Source of the DNA: Curtobacterium sp. MCSS17_007
Lineage (GTDB): Bacteria > Actinomycetota > Actinomycetes > Actinomycetales > Microbacteriaceae
Direction: 5' to 3'
DNA: 64,000 nucleotides
Assembly: GCF_003234175.2 (NCBI RefSeq)
Contig: NZ_CP126257.1
Location: 3,162,001-3,226,000 of the forward strand
The notes under the pieces are model-generated. The model made no database searches. It saw only the letters and a list, made by a program, of their open reading frames with translations, and was not told the origin of the DNA. This document shows, piece after piece, positions 16,126-25,468 of the stretch. Numbering within the stretch: position 1 is the first letter of the stretch; every line of letters begins with the position of its first letter. Position numbers and translations under genes: made by a program.

Positions 16126-16611
16126 CTAAGGGACCGGGACCAGCGAGGCCAGCGGCCGGCTCCAGGCGACCTCGCGTCCGAGCTGCCCGGTCGTCCGGAA
16201 CAGCTCGACCTGGGTCGTCCCGGCGAGCACCGTCGCGAGTTCCACGCGGTCGGCCGGCACGAAGCCGAGCCCCTGCCAGAAGGGGCCGGACCGGCGGCTG
16301 AACAACCAGGCCCGCCGTGCCCCGCCAGCAGCCGCCTCGGCCATCGCGAACCGGGCGAGCGCCGCCCCGCGGCCCGAGCCGCGCAGCGCCGGTCCGACGG
16401 CGACGCTGCGGAGGAGGGCGTGCCTCCCGTCCGGCCCGGTCTCGTAGCCGGTCGTGCCGACGACGGCGCCGGCCGCATCACGGACCGTCCAGAGACGGAC
16501 CCCGGGGTCGGACAGCCCTGCGACGGTCAGGTCGCACGCCGACAGGAACGCGCGGACCTCGTCGACGTCCTCCGGTCGGACAGGAGCGGGGCGGATCCGT
16601 TCGTCGTCCAC
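16126..16611 (-). CDS. GNAT acetyltransferase, ArsN2-like
   Basis: 161 aa. L-L-R-S-V-A-V-G-P-A-L-R-G-S-G-R-G near residue 66 is the acetyl-CoA loop. D-P-G-V-R-L-W-T-V near 35, F-W-Q-G-L-G-F-V-P near 109 and the C-terminal T-T-Q-V-E-L-F-R match the ArsN2 pattern, a family often placed in arsenic operons although its substrate is not generally proven. No arsenic genes are nearby, so a role in arsenic resistance is not supported here. GTG 16611 is 7 nt behind TAGGCT, indicating a leaderless message. Confidence 0.75.
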   Translation of the reverse strand: MDDERIRPAPVRPEDVDEVRAFLSACDLTVAGLSDPGVRLWTVRDAAGAVVGTTGYETGPDGRHALLRSVAVGPALRGSGRGAALARFAMAEAAAGGARRAWLFSRRSGPFWQGLGFVPADRVELATVLAGTTQVELFRTTGQLGREVAWSRPLASLVPVP

Positions 16612-16618
16612 GACGCCG

Positions 16619-16624
16619 AGCCTA
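16619..16624 (-). promoter_or_regulatory. -10 box of leaderless promoter, ArsN2-like GNAT
   Basis: TAGGCT (minus strand) ends 7 nt before GTG 16611. Confidence 0.55.
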
Positions 16625-16654
16625 CGGCGCCGGCCGGTCGGCGTCGGCCGCTGC

Positions 16655-17293
16655 TCAGTCGTCGGTGTCGACCGTGTTCGTCACGACCTTGCCGCTGCCG
16701 GCGTCGATGCGGACGCTGTGCTTCGTCCCCGGGCCGTCGATCACGTCACCCTCCCAGACGACCGCACCGGCGTGGTCGTCGAGCCCGAGCTCGGTCACCG
16801 TCCCGGCGACGGTGTCCGTCAGCGTCGAGGCGGCCTGTTCGACGGTCAGGTCAGCGGCATCGACGAAGCGCCGGTTCTCCGCGACGTCGTCGGCGTCCGA
16901 GGCCTCCTTCGTCGGACCCGCGGTGGTGCGCTCCCCGTCCGCGGCCACGTGGACCTCCTGCTCGTTCCCGTCCGGGGTCACGACGAGGACCTCCCACGAG
17001 GTCCCGCCGGCCTCCTGCTCGATCGAGGTGACGGTGCCCGAGCCGACGGCGTCGCGGGCGGTGGCAGCGGCGGCGGCCAGGGCGTCGTTCGAGGCGGCAG
17101 CGCTCGTCCCCGTGGTCGCACCGGCGCCCGTCGACGCGTCCGTCGACACCGACGGGCCGGAGGCGGCAGCGGCCGGCGCATCGTCGCGGCCGTCGTCGTC
17201 GGAGGCGCAGCCGGCGAGCGCGAGGGCGCCCACGAGCGGGAGCGCGGCGAGGAGGGCCGTGCGGCGGACGGTGGTCTTCGTGGTGGTCTGCAT
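16655..17293 (-). CDS. PepSY-domain lipoprotein
   Basis: 212 aa. Residues 1-29 are a lipoprotein signal with lipobox L-A-G-C (Cys29), followed by an Ala/Ser/Thr-rich spacer. Two PepSY-like repeats follow, at about 72-130 and 140-210, each ending in a strand such as H-S-V-R-I-D-A-G-S-G-K-V. PepSY proteins often inhibit or sense in the envelope. The gene lies 50 bp after a two-component pair on the same strand, an arrangement suggesting a signal-input or output partner. A CAGGGT box 6 nt before ATG 17293 may give it its own leaderless promoter. Confidence 0.78.
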   Translation of the reverse strand: MQTTTKTTVRRTALLAALPLVGALALAGCASDDDGRDDAPAAAASGPSVSTDASTGAGATTGTSAAASNDALAAAAATARDAVGSGTVTSIEQEAGGTSWEVLVVTPDGNEQEVHVAADGERTTAGPTKEASDADDVAENRRFVDAADLTVEQAASTLTDTVAGTVTELGLDDHAGAVVWEGDVIDGPGTKHSVRIDAGSGKVVTNTVDTDD

Positions 17294-17343
17294 GCGACCA
17301 CCCTGCGGACCGACCGCTGAAGCAGGCCTGAAGCGACCTGGGG

Positions 17344-18693
17344 CTACGCCGGGTCCGGCTCGGCGGGCACCCGGACCGTGAAGCGCGCTCCCCCACTCGG
17401 TGCCGTCGACACGGCCACGCTCCCACCGTGTGCCCGCACGACCGCGGCGACGATGGCCAGCCCCAACCCCGAGCCGCCGGCGTCCCGCGCTCGGCCCTCG
17501 TCGAGGCGGACGAACCGGTCGAACACACGCGACCGGTCGGCTTCCGGGATGCCGTGCCCGTCGTCGTCCACCGTCAGGACCACCACGGCGTCGGCGGTCC
17601 CGAGCCCGACGTCGACCCGCCGTGCGGCGTGCCGGACGGCGTTGTCGACGAGGTTCCGCACGACCCGACCGAGCAGCCGTTCGTCACCGCGCACACGGGC
17701 GGGGTGCACCGCGGACACGTCGACGTGCACGGGGACGGCGCTCGTCGCCCGCGTGCGTGACGCCTCGGCGAACACCAGGTCGTCGAGGTCCACGGCCCGG
17801 TCACGCTCGCGACCGCGTTCGTCGACGCGGGTGAGCAACAGGAGCGACTCGACGAGGTCCTGCAGCCGCGCGCCCTCGTCGAGGACGACCTCGGCGAGCC
17901 GGGCCGTGTCGGTGACCTCGGGGTGCGCACGGGCGACCTCGGCGTGCTGCCGGATCGTCGCGAGCGGGGACCGGAGTTCGTGCGACGCATCGGAGACGAA
18001 CTGCGCCTGTGCCTGCTGCGACGCCTCCAGACGGGCGAGCATGCGGTTCATCGTCCAGGCGAGCCGGTCGACCTCGTCCCCGGTCCCGGGCTCGGCGACC
18101 CGCGCGTGCAGGTTCGAGCCCTCGACTTCGTCGACCTCGCGACGCATCCGGTCGACGGGACGCAACGCCCGACCGACGACGAACCAGGTCACGAGGGACA
18201 TCAGGGCGACGACGACCGGCACGGCGACGACGAGCAGTACGGTCACGGTGCGGACGGCGTCCTCGGCGTCCTCGAGCGGGGCGCCGACGACGAGGACGGC
18301 GTCACCGCCCCCGGGCAGGTCGACGTCGTCCGCGACGAGGAGCCACCGCTCCCCGTCGTGCCCGTACCGGGCCTCCTCGTCGACGGCGAGCGGGCCGTCC
18401 GGGCCGTCGTCGGTGCGCGCGAGCACCCGACCGTCGCCGTCCTGCAGCTGGGCGAGCACGTCGTCGTCCTCGGCGCGGACGGCGGCTGCACCGTCCGTCT
18501 CGACGCGGGCGGCGAGGCCGTCGAGGGTCTGCTCGGCCGCTGACCGCACACCGTCCGTGAGCGACCCGCGCAGCACGGCGACGAACGCGACCGCGCCGAG
18601 CACGAGGGCGACGAGCACGACGACCGCCGCGCCTCCCGTCGCGCGTGCCCGGATCGACGTCGACCTGCGCGGCCGGTCCGCCCGCTCAGCCAC
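17344..18693 (-). CDS. HAMP-containing sensor histidine kinase
   Basis: 449 aa. One membrane helix at residues 20-43, an outer sensor loop, a second helix near 150-172 and a HAMP linker lead to the dimerisation helix S-D-A-S-H-E-L-R-S-P-L (phospho-His about residue 237). The ATPase domain has the N box R-N-L-V-D-N-A-V-R-H-A, the G1 box D-D-D-G-H-G-I-P and the G2 box G-S-G-L-G-L-A-I-V. The start overlaps the response regulator by 8 bp, so the pair is co-translated. The signal is unknown; the outer loop is acidic (several D/E pairs), which might fit a cation or peptide signal, an inference. Confidence 0.88.
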   Translation of the reverse strand: MAERADRPRRSTSIRARATGGAAVVVLVALVLGAVAFVAVLRGSLTDGVRSAAEQTLDGLAARVETDGAAAVRAEDDDVLAQLQDGDGRVLARTDDGPDGPLAVDEEARYGHDGERWLLVADDVDLPGGGDAVLVVGAPLEDAEDAVRTVTVLLVVAVPVVVALMSLVTWFVVGRALRPVDRMRREVDEVEGSNLHARVAEPGTGDEVDRLAWTMNRMLARLEASQQAQAQFVSDASHELRSPLATIRQHAEVARAHPEVTDTARLAEVVLDEGARLQDLVESLLLLTRVDERGRERDRAVDLDDLVFAEASRTRATSAVPVHVDVSAVHPARVRGDERLLGRVVRNLVDNAVRHAARRVDVGLGTADAVVVLTVDDDGHGIPEADRSRVFDRFVRLDEGRARDAGGSGLGLAIVAAVVRAHGGSVAVSTAPSGGARFTVRVPAEPDPA

Positions 18694-19363
18694 CGTCGGC
18701 GGCGAGGCGGTACCCGGCCCCGCGGACGGTCTCGATCGCGGAGCGTCCGAACGGTCGGTCGACCTTCCGGCGGAGGTGCCCGACGTACACCTCGACGATG
18801 TTCGGGTCCCCCGCGAAGTCGTCGTCCCAGACGTTCGCGATGACCTCGCGCTTGCCGAGCACCTGCCCGGGGTGCCGCATCAGGTACTCGAGGACCGCGA
18901 ACTCCCGGCTCGTCAGGTCGAGCAGGACCTCGCCCCGCCAGACGCGCCGCTCGGCCGGGTCCAGCCGCAGGTCGCCGGCCCGGAGGACCGTGGGGCGTTC
19001 CCGGGACCCCCTGCGGACGAGCGCACGGATCCGGGCGACGAGCACCGGGAACGAGAACGGTTTGGTCACGTAGTCGTCGGCGCCGGCGTCGAGCGCGTCG
19101 ACCTGGTCCCACTCGCCGTCCTTCGCGGTGAGCATCAGCACGGGGGTCCAGTCCTGCTCGGCACGCAGCGTCTCGCAGACCTTCCACCCGCTCAGAGCGG
19201 GCATCATCAGGTCGAGGACGATCGCGTCGTACGTGTGCTCACGGGCGTACCAGAGCCCGTCGACCCCGTCGTGCGCGACGTCGACCGCGAACCCCTCGGC
19301 CTGCAGCCCGGTGCGGATGCCGTCGGCGAGCCGGACCTCGTCGTCGACCACCAGCACCCGCAT
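18686..19363 (-). CDS. OmpR-family response regulator
   Basis: 225 aa. The receiver has D7-D8 in the acidic pocket, phospho-acceptor Asp51 (I-V-L-D-L-M-M-P), a Thr near 80 and Lys near 102 (V-T-K-P-F). Residues 130-222 are the winged-helix DNA-binding domain, ending in V-R-G-A-G-Y-R-L. It is read first, followed by the overlapping histidine kinase and then the PepSY lipoprotein. A CATGCT box 6 nt before ATG 19363 may be a leaderless -10. Confidence 0.88.
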   Translation of the reverse strand: MRVLVVDDEVRLADGIRTGLQAEGFAVDVAHDGVDGLWYAREHTYDAIVLDLMMPALSGWKVCETLRAEQDWTPVLMLTAKDGEWDQVDALDAGADDYVTKPFSFPVLVARIRALVRRGSRERPTVLRAGDLRLDPAERRVWRGEVLLDLTSREFAVLEYLMRHPGQVLGKREVIANVWDDDFAGDPNIVEVYVGHLRRKVDRPFGRSAIETVRGAGYRLAADGG

Positions 19364-19408
19364 CGTCCGAGCATGGCGCGACGGCCTGAACCGGCGCTGA
19401 AGCGAGGG

Positions 19409-20110
19409 TCAGGACCCGCTCGGGTCGAACCGGTACCCCATGCCCGACTCGGTCACCAGGTACCGCGGGTGCGACGGCTCCGGCTCGAGCTTCCGCCGCA
19501 ACTGCGCCATGTAGAGCCGCAGGTACCCCGAGTCGTTGCCGTGCGTCGGGCCCCAGACCTCGGTCAGGAGCATCTCGCGGGTCATCAGCCGACCGGGGTT
19601 CGTGACGAGGACCTCGAGCAGCCGCCACTCGGTCGGGGTGAGCCGGATCGCGGGGCCGGTCGGCGGGGTGACCTGCTTCGCGACGAGGTCCACGACGAGC
19701 TCGCCGATCGTCACCGTCGGCGTGACCCCCGCGGTCGCCGCGGCCGTCGCCTGCCGACGCCCGAGCGCCCGCAGTCGGGCGAGCAGCTCGTCCATCTGGA
19801 ACGGCTTCGTGACGTAGTCGTCGGCGCCGGCGTCGAGCGCGTCGACCTTGTCGGACGAGTCGGTCCGCCCGGAGAGCACGAGCACCGGGACCTGCGACCA
19901 CGCGCGGATGCCCTCGAGCACGCCGATGCCGTCGAGTCGGGGCATGCCGAGGTCGAGCATCACGATGTCGGGGCGCTCGGTGATCACCGCGTCGATGGCG
20001 GCCCGGCCGTCCCGGGCGGTCGCGACGTCGTACCCGCGTGCGGCGAGCGTGACGGACAGGGCACGGACGAGTTGCGCGTCGTCGTCGGCGATGAGGACCT
20101 TGGTGCTCAC
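19409..20110 (-). CDS. kdpE: potassium response regulator KdpE
   Basis: 233 aa OmpR-type regulator. D9-D10-D11 form the acidic pocket, Asp53 (V-M-L-D-L-G-M-P) is the phospho-acceptor, and the C-terminal winged helix includes T-P-T-E-W-R-L-L-E-V-L-V and W-G-P-T-H-G-N-D-S-G-Y-L-R, the KdpE-specific version of this segment. GTG 20110 overlaps the KdpD stop (GTGA). Phosphorylated KdpE switches on the kdp operon at low potassium; the likely operator is the triple repeat at 27423-27452. Confidence 0.92.
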   Translation of the reverse strand: MSTKVLIADDDAQLVRALSVTLAARGYDVATARDGRAAIDAVITERPDIVMLDLGMPRLDGIGVLEGIRAWSQVPVLVLSGRTDSSDKVDALDAGADDYVTKPFQMDELLARLRALGRRQATAAATAGVTPTVTIGELVVDLVAKQVTPPTGPAIRLTPTEWRLLEVLVTNPGRLMTREMLLTEVWGPTHGNDSGYLRLYMAQLRRKLEPEPSHPRYLVTESGMGYRFDPSGS

Positions 20111-22599
20111 TTGACATCCACTCCCAGGTGTCCGGCGATCGGCAGCCGCACGACGACGGTGAGGCCGCCGCCCGGGGTGTCGTCGACCTCGATGGTGCCG
20201 CCCATGCCCTCGGTGAACCCGCGGGCGAGGGCCAGTCCGAGTCCGAGTCCGGTCTCGTTGTCGGTGTCGCCGAGCCGTTGGAAGGGCTGGAACACCTCGT
20301 CGCGGCGGTCCTCGGGGATGCCGGGGCCGCGGTCGGCGACGCGGAGTTCGACCCCGCCGCCGAAGGCGCTCGCCGCCACCCGGACACGGGTGCCGTCCGG
20401 CGCGTACCGCTGGGCGTTCGCGAGCAGGTTCACGACGACGCGCTGCAGCAGCACCGGGTCGGCGAGGACGGGCGGCAGGTCGGCGGGCAGGTCGAGGTCG
20501 ACGTCGTCCGGCCCGAGTTCGAGCTCGTCGAGCGCGGGGGCGACCACCGTCTCGAGCGCGGTGGGCACGGGGGTGACGGCGAGCACCCCGGCCTGCACCC
20601 GGCTGACGTCGAGCAGGTCGGCCAGCAGCACCGCCAGCTGACCGAGGCTCTCGTCGGCGGTGGCGAGCAGTGCCTCCCGGTCGGGTGCCGACAGCTGGAT
20701 GTCGGACGCCCGCAGCGTCTGCACGGCGGCGGAAGCCGCTGCGATCGGCCGGCGCACGTCGTGACCGACGGCAGCGAGGATGGCGCTCCGGACGCGGTCG
20801 GCGGCGGCGATCCGCTCCGCGTCGACCGCGGTGCGGGTGAGCCGCCGGTGCTCGACCGCGGCGTCGAGCTGCTGCTCGACGACGCGCAGCAGCCGGCGCT
20901 GGGTCGGGTCGTCGGGTGCGCCCGCGAACTCGAGGACGGCGCCGGACGGGAGGCTCGTGGTCGCGTCCGGTCCGTCGGCGAAGGTCCCGGACGTGGCCGG
21001 GACCTCGTCGCCCTGCCGGATCCGCACGCCGGTGAAGCCGAACGCCTCGCGGGTGCGGTCGAGCAGTGCCTGCAGGGCGTCGTCGCCGCGGAGGACGCTG
21101 CCGGCGATGCCGACGAGGAGCCCCGACTCGGCCGCCGCACGACGAGCCGCACGGCTGCGACGGGCGGACCGGTCGACCACGAAGCTGACCAGGACCGCGC
21201 TGATCACGTACATGACGAGTGCCACCAGGTGCCACGGCTGCTGGACGGTGACCATGTAGAGGGGTTGCACGAAGAAGTAGTCGAGGCTCAGCCCGGACAG
21301 CACCGCGGTGAAGACCGCCGGCCACATCCCACCGGTGAGCGCGACGACGAGCACGAGCAGCTGGTAGGACAGCACGTCGACCGTGATCGAGTCCGGGTCG
21401 CTGCCGAGCGAGAGCAGCCAGGTCAGCAGCGGTCCGAGCAGCAGCGAGACCGCGAACGCGGCGGCGATCCGCCCGCGGGACAGGCTGCCGCCGAGCTTCG
21501 GCAGGGCGAACCCACCTCCCGCGCGCTCGTGCGTGACGACGTGCACGTCGATGTCGCCGGACTCGCGGACGACCGTGTTGCCGATGCCCGGGCCGGTGAG
21601 CGCGGCGGCGAGTCGGCTGCGGCGGCTGACGCCGATCACGATCTGGGTCGCGTCGACCGACTTCGCGAAGCGCACGAGGGTGCTCGGCACGTCGTCCCCG
21701 ACCACCTGGTGGTACGTCCCGCCGAGCTGCTCGAGCAGCGTCCGCTGCTTGCCGAGCGCGCCGGGGTGCCGTTCGCGCAGCCCGTCGTTCGTGGTGACGT
21801 GCACGGCGGCGAGTTCGCCGCCGGCGCTGCGGGCGGCGATGCGGGCGCCGCGGCGCAGCAGGGTCTCGCCCTCGGGACCGCCGGTCAACGCGACGAGCAC
21901 CCGCTCGCGGGTCTCCCACCGGTGGTCGATGCCGTGCTCGGCGCGGTAGGCCTTGAGCGCGTCGTCGACCTCGTCGGCGAGCCAGAGCAGGGCGATCTCC
22001 CGCAGGGCGGTCAGGTTGCCCAGGCGGAAGTAGTTCGAGAGCGCGGCGTCGATGCGGGCGGCCGGGTAGACGAGCCCGTCCGAGAGCCGTTCGCGCAGGG
22101 ACGCCGGGGACAGGTCGACGACCTCGATCTGGTCGGCGGCGCGGACCACGGCATCGGGGACGGTCTCGCGCTGCACCGTGCCGGTGATCTCGCGGACGAC
22201 GTCCCCGAGGGACTGCATGTGCTGGATGTTCACCGTCGAGATGACGCTGATGCCGGCGGCGAGGAGCACCTCGACGTCCTGCCAGCGCTTCTCGTTGGGG
22301 CTGCCCGGGGCGTTGGTGTGGGCGAGCTCGTCGACGAGGGCGACGTCGGGAGCGCGGGCCACGACCGCGTCGAGGTCCATGTCGTCGAGCGCGACGCCGC
22401 GGTGCTCGACGACACGGCGGGGCACCAGCTCGAGGCCGTCGACCAGGGCTGCGGTGGCGGCACGTTCGTGGGTCTCGACGACGGCGACGACGACGTCCCG
22501 GCCCTCGGCTCGGAGGCGGTGGCCCTCCTCGAGCATCGTGTACGTCTTGCCGACGCCCGGAGCGGCGCCGAGCAGCACCCGGAGTTTCCCGCGCTTCAC
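20107..22599 (-). CDS. kdpD: potassium sensor kinase KdpD
   Basis: 830 aa. Residues 1-210 are the KdpD domain with Walker A G-A-A-P-G-V-G-K-T; a USP-like domain follows to about 360; four membrane helices lie at about 385-490; then a GAF-like region, the phospho-His helix and an ATPase domain with N-L-L-A-N-A-Q-R-Y-A and D-R-G-P-G-I-P. The H box reads V-G-H-D-V-R-R-P-I instead of the common V-G-H-D-L-R-T-P-L; the His is kept (about residue 612). GTG 22599 has an AGAGGA ribosome site. It senses potassium and turgor signals and phosphorylates KdpE. It lies after kdpC, separated by a long hairpin. Confidence 0.92.
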   Translation of the reverse strand: MKRGKLRVLLGAAPGVGKTYTMLEEGHRLRAEGRDVVVAVVETHERAATAALVDGLELVPRRVVEHRGVALDDMDLDAVVARAPDVALVDELAHTNAPGSPNEKRWQDVEVLLAAGISVISTVNIQHMQSLGDVVREITGTVQRETVPDAVVRAADQIEVVDLSPASLRERLSDGLVYPAARIDAALSNYFRLGNLTALREIALLWLADEVDDALKAYRAEHGIDHRWETRERVLVALTGGPEGETLLRRGARIAARSAGGELAAVHVTTNDGLRERHPGALGKQRTLLEQLGGTYHQVVGDDVPSTLVRFAKSVDATQIVIGVSRRSRLAAALTGPGIGNTVVRESGDIDVHVVTHERAGGGFALPKLGGSLSRGRIAAAFAVSLLLGPLLTWLLSLGSDPDSITVDVLSYQLLVLVVALTGGMWPAVFTAVLSGLSLDYFFVQPLYMVTVQQPWHLVALVMYVISAVLVSFVVDRSARRSRAARRAAAESGLLVGIAGSVLRGDDALQALLDRTREAFGFTGVRIRQGDEVPATSGTFADGPDATTSLPSGAVLEFAGAPDDPTQRRLLRVVEQQLDAAVEHRRLTRTAVDAERIAAADRVRSAILAAVGHDVRRPIAAASAAVQTLRASDIQLSAPDREALLATADESLGQLAVLLADLLDVSRVQAGVLAVTPVPTALETVVAPALDELELGPDDVDLDLPADLPPVLADPVLLQRVVVNLLANAQRYAPDGTRVRVAASAFGGGVELRVADRGPGIPEDRRDEVFQPFQRLGDTDNETGLGLGLALARGFTEGMGGTIEVDDTPGGGLTVVVRLPIAGHLGVDVK

Positions 22600-22645
22600 G
22601 TGCTCATCCTCTCGCTGTTCGTGCTGGTGTGGGTCCCGTCGGGTG

Positions 22646-22710
22646 TCGAACCACGTTCCCGACGTCGAACCAGGTGCAGCGCCTGGTTCGACGTCGGATT
22701 CGTGGTTCGA
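22646..22710 (-). terminator. long hairpin between kdpC and kdpD
   Basis: TCGAACCACG (22646-22655) pairs with 22701-22710, and CCGACGTCGAACCAGG (22659-22674) pairs with 22682-22697, with a 3-nt internal mismatch and a 7-nt loop. In the 130-bp gap after kdpC it could act as a partial terminator that lowers kdpDE expression relative to the pump. Confidence 0.65.
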
Positions 22711-22729
22711 TCCGCGGGCCGGGTCGGGG

Positions 22730-23335
22730 TCAGCGTGCGGCGGCCAGCGCCAGGTTCAGCTCGAGCACGTTCACGACCGGCTCGCCGAGGAACCCGGCCT
22801 GCCGGGACTCGGTGTGCTGCTCGACGAGCGCGCGGACCGTCGACTCCGACAGGCCCCGGGCGTCGGCCACCCGGGACACCTGCTGCAGCGCGTACTCGGG
22901 GCTGATGTCCGGGTCGAGGCCGGAGCCCGAGGCCGTGACCGCGTCCGCGGGTACCTCGGCGGCACTGACCCCGTCGGCCTTCGCCACGGCGGCGCGGCGA
23001 TCCTCGATGCTCTGCAGCAGGTCGGGGTTGTTCGGCCCGAGGTTCGAGCCGGACGAGGCGTTCGCGTCGTAGCCGTCCTCGCCCGCGGCGCTCGGACGCG
23101 ACTGGAACCAGCGGTCGGCCTGGTCGCCCGTGAAGGACTGCCCGATGAGCGATGAGCCCACGACCTTTCCGGAGGAGTCGGTGACCATCGAGCCGTTCGC
23201 CTGGTCGTGGAACGCGGCCTGGCCGACGCCCCACACCGCGAGCGGGTAGGCGATGCCGAGGACGACGGTGGACAGCAAGGCGAGGCGGACGGCCACACCG
23301 GTGGAGCGGAAGAAGGAACGAGATGAGGAAGCCAT
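22730..23335 (-). CDS. kdpC: KdpC subunit of the potassium-transporting ATPase
   Basis: 201 aa. One N-terminal membrane helix (residues 15-37), then the conserved outer domain: G-S-x-L-I-G-Q-S-F, W-F-Q-S-R-P-S, S-S-G-S-N-L-G-P-N-N-P and the C-terminal D-x-D-I-S-P-E-Y-A-L-Q-Q-V-x-R-V-A and V-N-V-L-E-L-N. In the KdpFABC complex it stabilises the assembly and helps ATP and potassium binding. It follows kdpB with only 3 nt between and has a normal length for the family. Confidence 0.93.
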   Translation of the reverse strand: MASSSRSFFRSTGVAVRLALLSTVVLGIAYPLAVWGVGQAAFHDQANGSMVTDSSGKVVGSSLIGQSFTGDQADRWFQSRPSAAGEDGYDANASSGSNLGPNNPDLLQSIEDRRAAVAKADGVSAAEVPADAVTASGSGLDPDISPEYALQQVSRVADARGLSESTVRALVEQHTESRQAGFLGEPVVNVLELNLALAAAR

Positions 23336-23338
23336 GGT

Positions 23339-25468
23339 CTAGAACCCCGGGATGAGACCGACCACGAGGTCGATCAGCTTGATGCCGATGAAGGGGACGA
23401 GGACGCCGCCGAGCCCGTAGACGAGCAGGTTGCGTCCGAGGACGGACGACGCCGAGGCCGCCCGGTAGCGCACGCCCCGCAGCGAGAGCGGGATGAGCGC
23501 GACGATGACGAGCGCGTTGAACACGACGGCGGACAGGATCGCCGACGACGGGCTGTGCAGCCCCATGATGTTCAGCGCCGCCAGCCCGGGGAACGCCGCC
23601 TGGAACATCGCCGGGATGATCGCGAAGTACTTCGCGACGTCGTTGGCGATCGAGAACGTGGTGAGCGCACCGCGGGTGATGAGCAGCTGCTTGCCGATCC
23701 GCACGACGTCGATGAGCTTCGTCGGGTCGGAGTCGAGGTCGACCATGTTGCCGGCCTCCTTGGCAGCGGTCGTGCCGGTGTTCATCGCCACGCCGACGTC
23801 CGCCTGCGCGAGCGCCGGGGCGTCGTTCGTGCCGTCACCGGTCATCGCGACGAGGTTGCCGCCCTCCTGCTCCTTGCGGATGTAGGCGAGCTTGTCCTCG
23901 GGCGTCGCCTCGGCGAGGAAGTCGTCCACGCCCGCCTCGGCGGCGATCGCAGCGGCGGTGCGGGGGTTGTCGCCGGTGATCATCACCGTGCGGATGCCCA
24001 TCGACCGCAGCTCCGCGAAGCGCTCGGCCATGCCGTCCTTCACGACGTCCTTCAGGTGCACGACCCCGAGCAGGGCGACCGAGCCCGAGGCCGAGCGGCG
24101 GCCGACGACGAGCGGCGTCCCGCCCTGGTCGGAGATCTCGGCGACCGCGGTGTCGATCGCGGCGACGACGGCGGCGTCGGTCGACCCCGCCCAGGCGAGC
24201 ACGGCGGCCGCCGCACCCTTGCGGATCTGCGAGCCGTCGGCCAGGTCGAGCCCGGACATGCGGGTCTGCGCCGTGAAGGGCACCTCGACCGCACCCGCCG
24301 GGTTGCCGGGCGTGATGCCGTCCTGCTCGGCGAGCGTGACGATCGAGCGGCCCTCAGGGGTGCTGTCGGCGGCGCTCGAGAGCGCGGCGGCCTCGAGCAG
24401 CGTGCGCTCGGGGATGCCCGGCACCGGCACCACGCGCGATGCCTGGCGGTTGCCGTAGGTGATCGTGCCGGTCTTGTCGAGCAGCAGCGTCGTGATGTCC
24501 CCGGCGGCTTCGACCGCGCGGCCGGACATCGCCAGGACGTTGTGCTGCACGAGCCGGTCCATGCCGGCGATGCCGATCGCGGAGAGCAGCGCGCCGATGG
24601 TGGTCGGGATGAGGCAGACGAGCAGCGCGATGAGCACCGGCACGCTGACGGTCGCGCCGACGAGTCCGGCGATGGGCTGCATCGTCAGGCAGACGATCAC
24701 GAAGACGATCGACAGCGACGCGAGCAGGATGTTCAGTGCGATCTCGTTGGGCGTCTTCTGTCGCGCCGCACCCTCGACGAGCCGGATCATCCGGTCGATG
24801 AAGGTCTCGCCGGGCGTGGAGGTGATGCGGACCACGATGCGGTCCGACAGCACGCGGGTGCCACCGGTGACGGCGCTGCGGTCACCACCGGACTCGCGGA
24901 TGACGGGCGCCGACTCACCGGTGACCGCCGACTCGTCGACGCTGGCGATGCCCTCGACGACGTCGCCGTCACCGGGGATCACCTCGCCGGCGACGACGAC
25001 CACGACGTCGCCTTTGGCGAGGTCGACCGAGGCGATGTCCTCGGTGTCGTTGCCGAGTGCGGCAGGGTCGGATGCGTCCCAGCGGAGCACGCGGCGCGCG
25101 CTGGTCGTCGACCGCGTCTTGCGCAGGGTGTCGGCCTGGGCCTTGCCCCGGCCCTCGGCGACGGCCTCGGCCAGGTTGGCGAACACGACGGTGAGCCAGA
25201 GCCACACCGCGATCGCGGCGGTGAAGACCGACGGCTCGACGAACGCCGTGACGGTCGTGAGCGCCGCCCCGACCTCGACGATGAACATCACGGGGTTCCG
25301 CGACATCAGGCGCGGATCGAGCTTGCGGAACGCGCCGGGCAGACCGGCGGCGAGCTGCCGCGGTCCGAAGGCGGACGACCGGCTCACCGGACGGGAGGCA
25401 CGGCTCGCCCCCGTCTCGGTGGTCACGGTGGACTGGGAGGTCGGGGTGGACACGGGTTCGGTTCCCAT
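23339..25468 (-). CDS. kdpB: KdpB, P-type ATPase subunit
   Basis: 709 aa. The phosphorylation motif [10 protein letters not shown] near residue 334, the actuator loop [10 protein letters not shown] near 190, the nucleotide-binding region and [12 protein letters not shown] near 545 are all intact. It hydrolyses ATP to drive potassium moved through KdpA. The N-terminal 45 residues are Ser/Thr-rich and less conserved. The ATG shares its A with the last base of kdpA's TGA (TGATG), showing tight coupling. Confidence 0.94.
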   Translation of the reverse strand: MGTEPVSTPTSQSTVTTETGASRASRPVSRSSAFGPRQLAAGLPGAFRKLDPRLMSRNPVMFIVEVGAALTTVTAFVEPSVFTAAIAVWLWLTVVFANLAEAVAEGRGKAQADTLRKTRSTTSARRVLRWDASDPAALGNDTEDIASVDLAKGDVVVVVAGEVIPGDGDVVEGIASVDESAVTGESAPVIRESGGDRSAVTGGTRVLSDRIVVRITSTPGETFIDRMIRLVEGAARQKTPNEIALNILLASLSIVFVIVCLTMQPIAGLVGATVSVPVLIALLVCLIPTTIGALLSAIGIAGMDRLVQHNVLAMSGRAVEAAGDITTLLLDKTGTITYGNRQASRVVPVPGIPERTLLEAAALSSAADSTPEGRSIVTLAEQDGITPGNPAGAVEVPFTAQTRMSGLDLADGSQIRKGAAAAVLAWAGSTDAAVVAAIDTAVAEISDQGGTPLVVGRRSASGSVALLGVVHLKDVVKDGMAERFAELRSMGIRTVMITGDNPRTAAAIAAEAGVDDFLAEATPEDKLAYIRKEQEGGNLVAMTGDGTNDAPALAQADVGVAMNTGTTAAKEAGNMVDLDSDPTKLIDVVRIGKQLLITRGALTTFSIANDVAKYFAIIPAMFQAAFPGLAALNIMGLHSPSSAILSAVVFNALVIVALIPLSLRGVRYRAASASSVLGRNLLVYGLGGVLVPFIGIKLIDLVVGLIPGF

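Noticed and set aside
16126..16611. Arsenic resistance locus with ArsN2
   Set aside because: No arsenite pump, ArsC or metal-type ArsR lies nearby; the ArsR at 4454 lacks a cysteine metal site and is 12 kb away.
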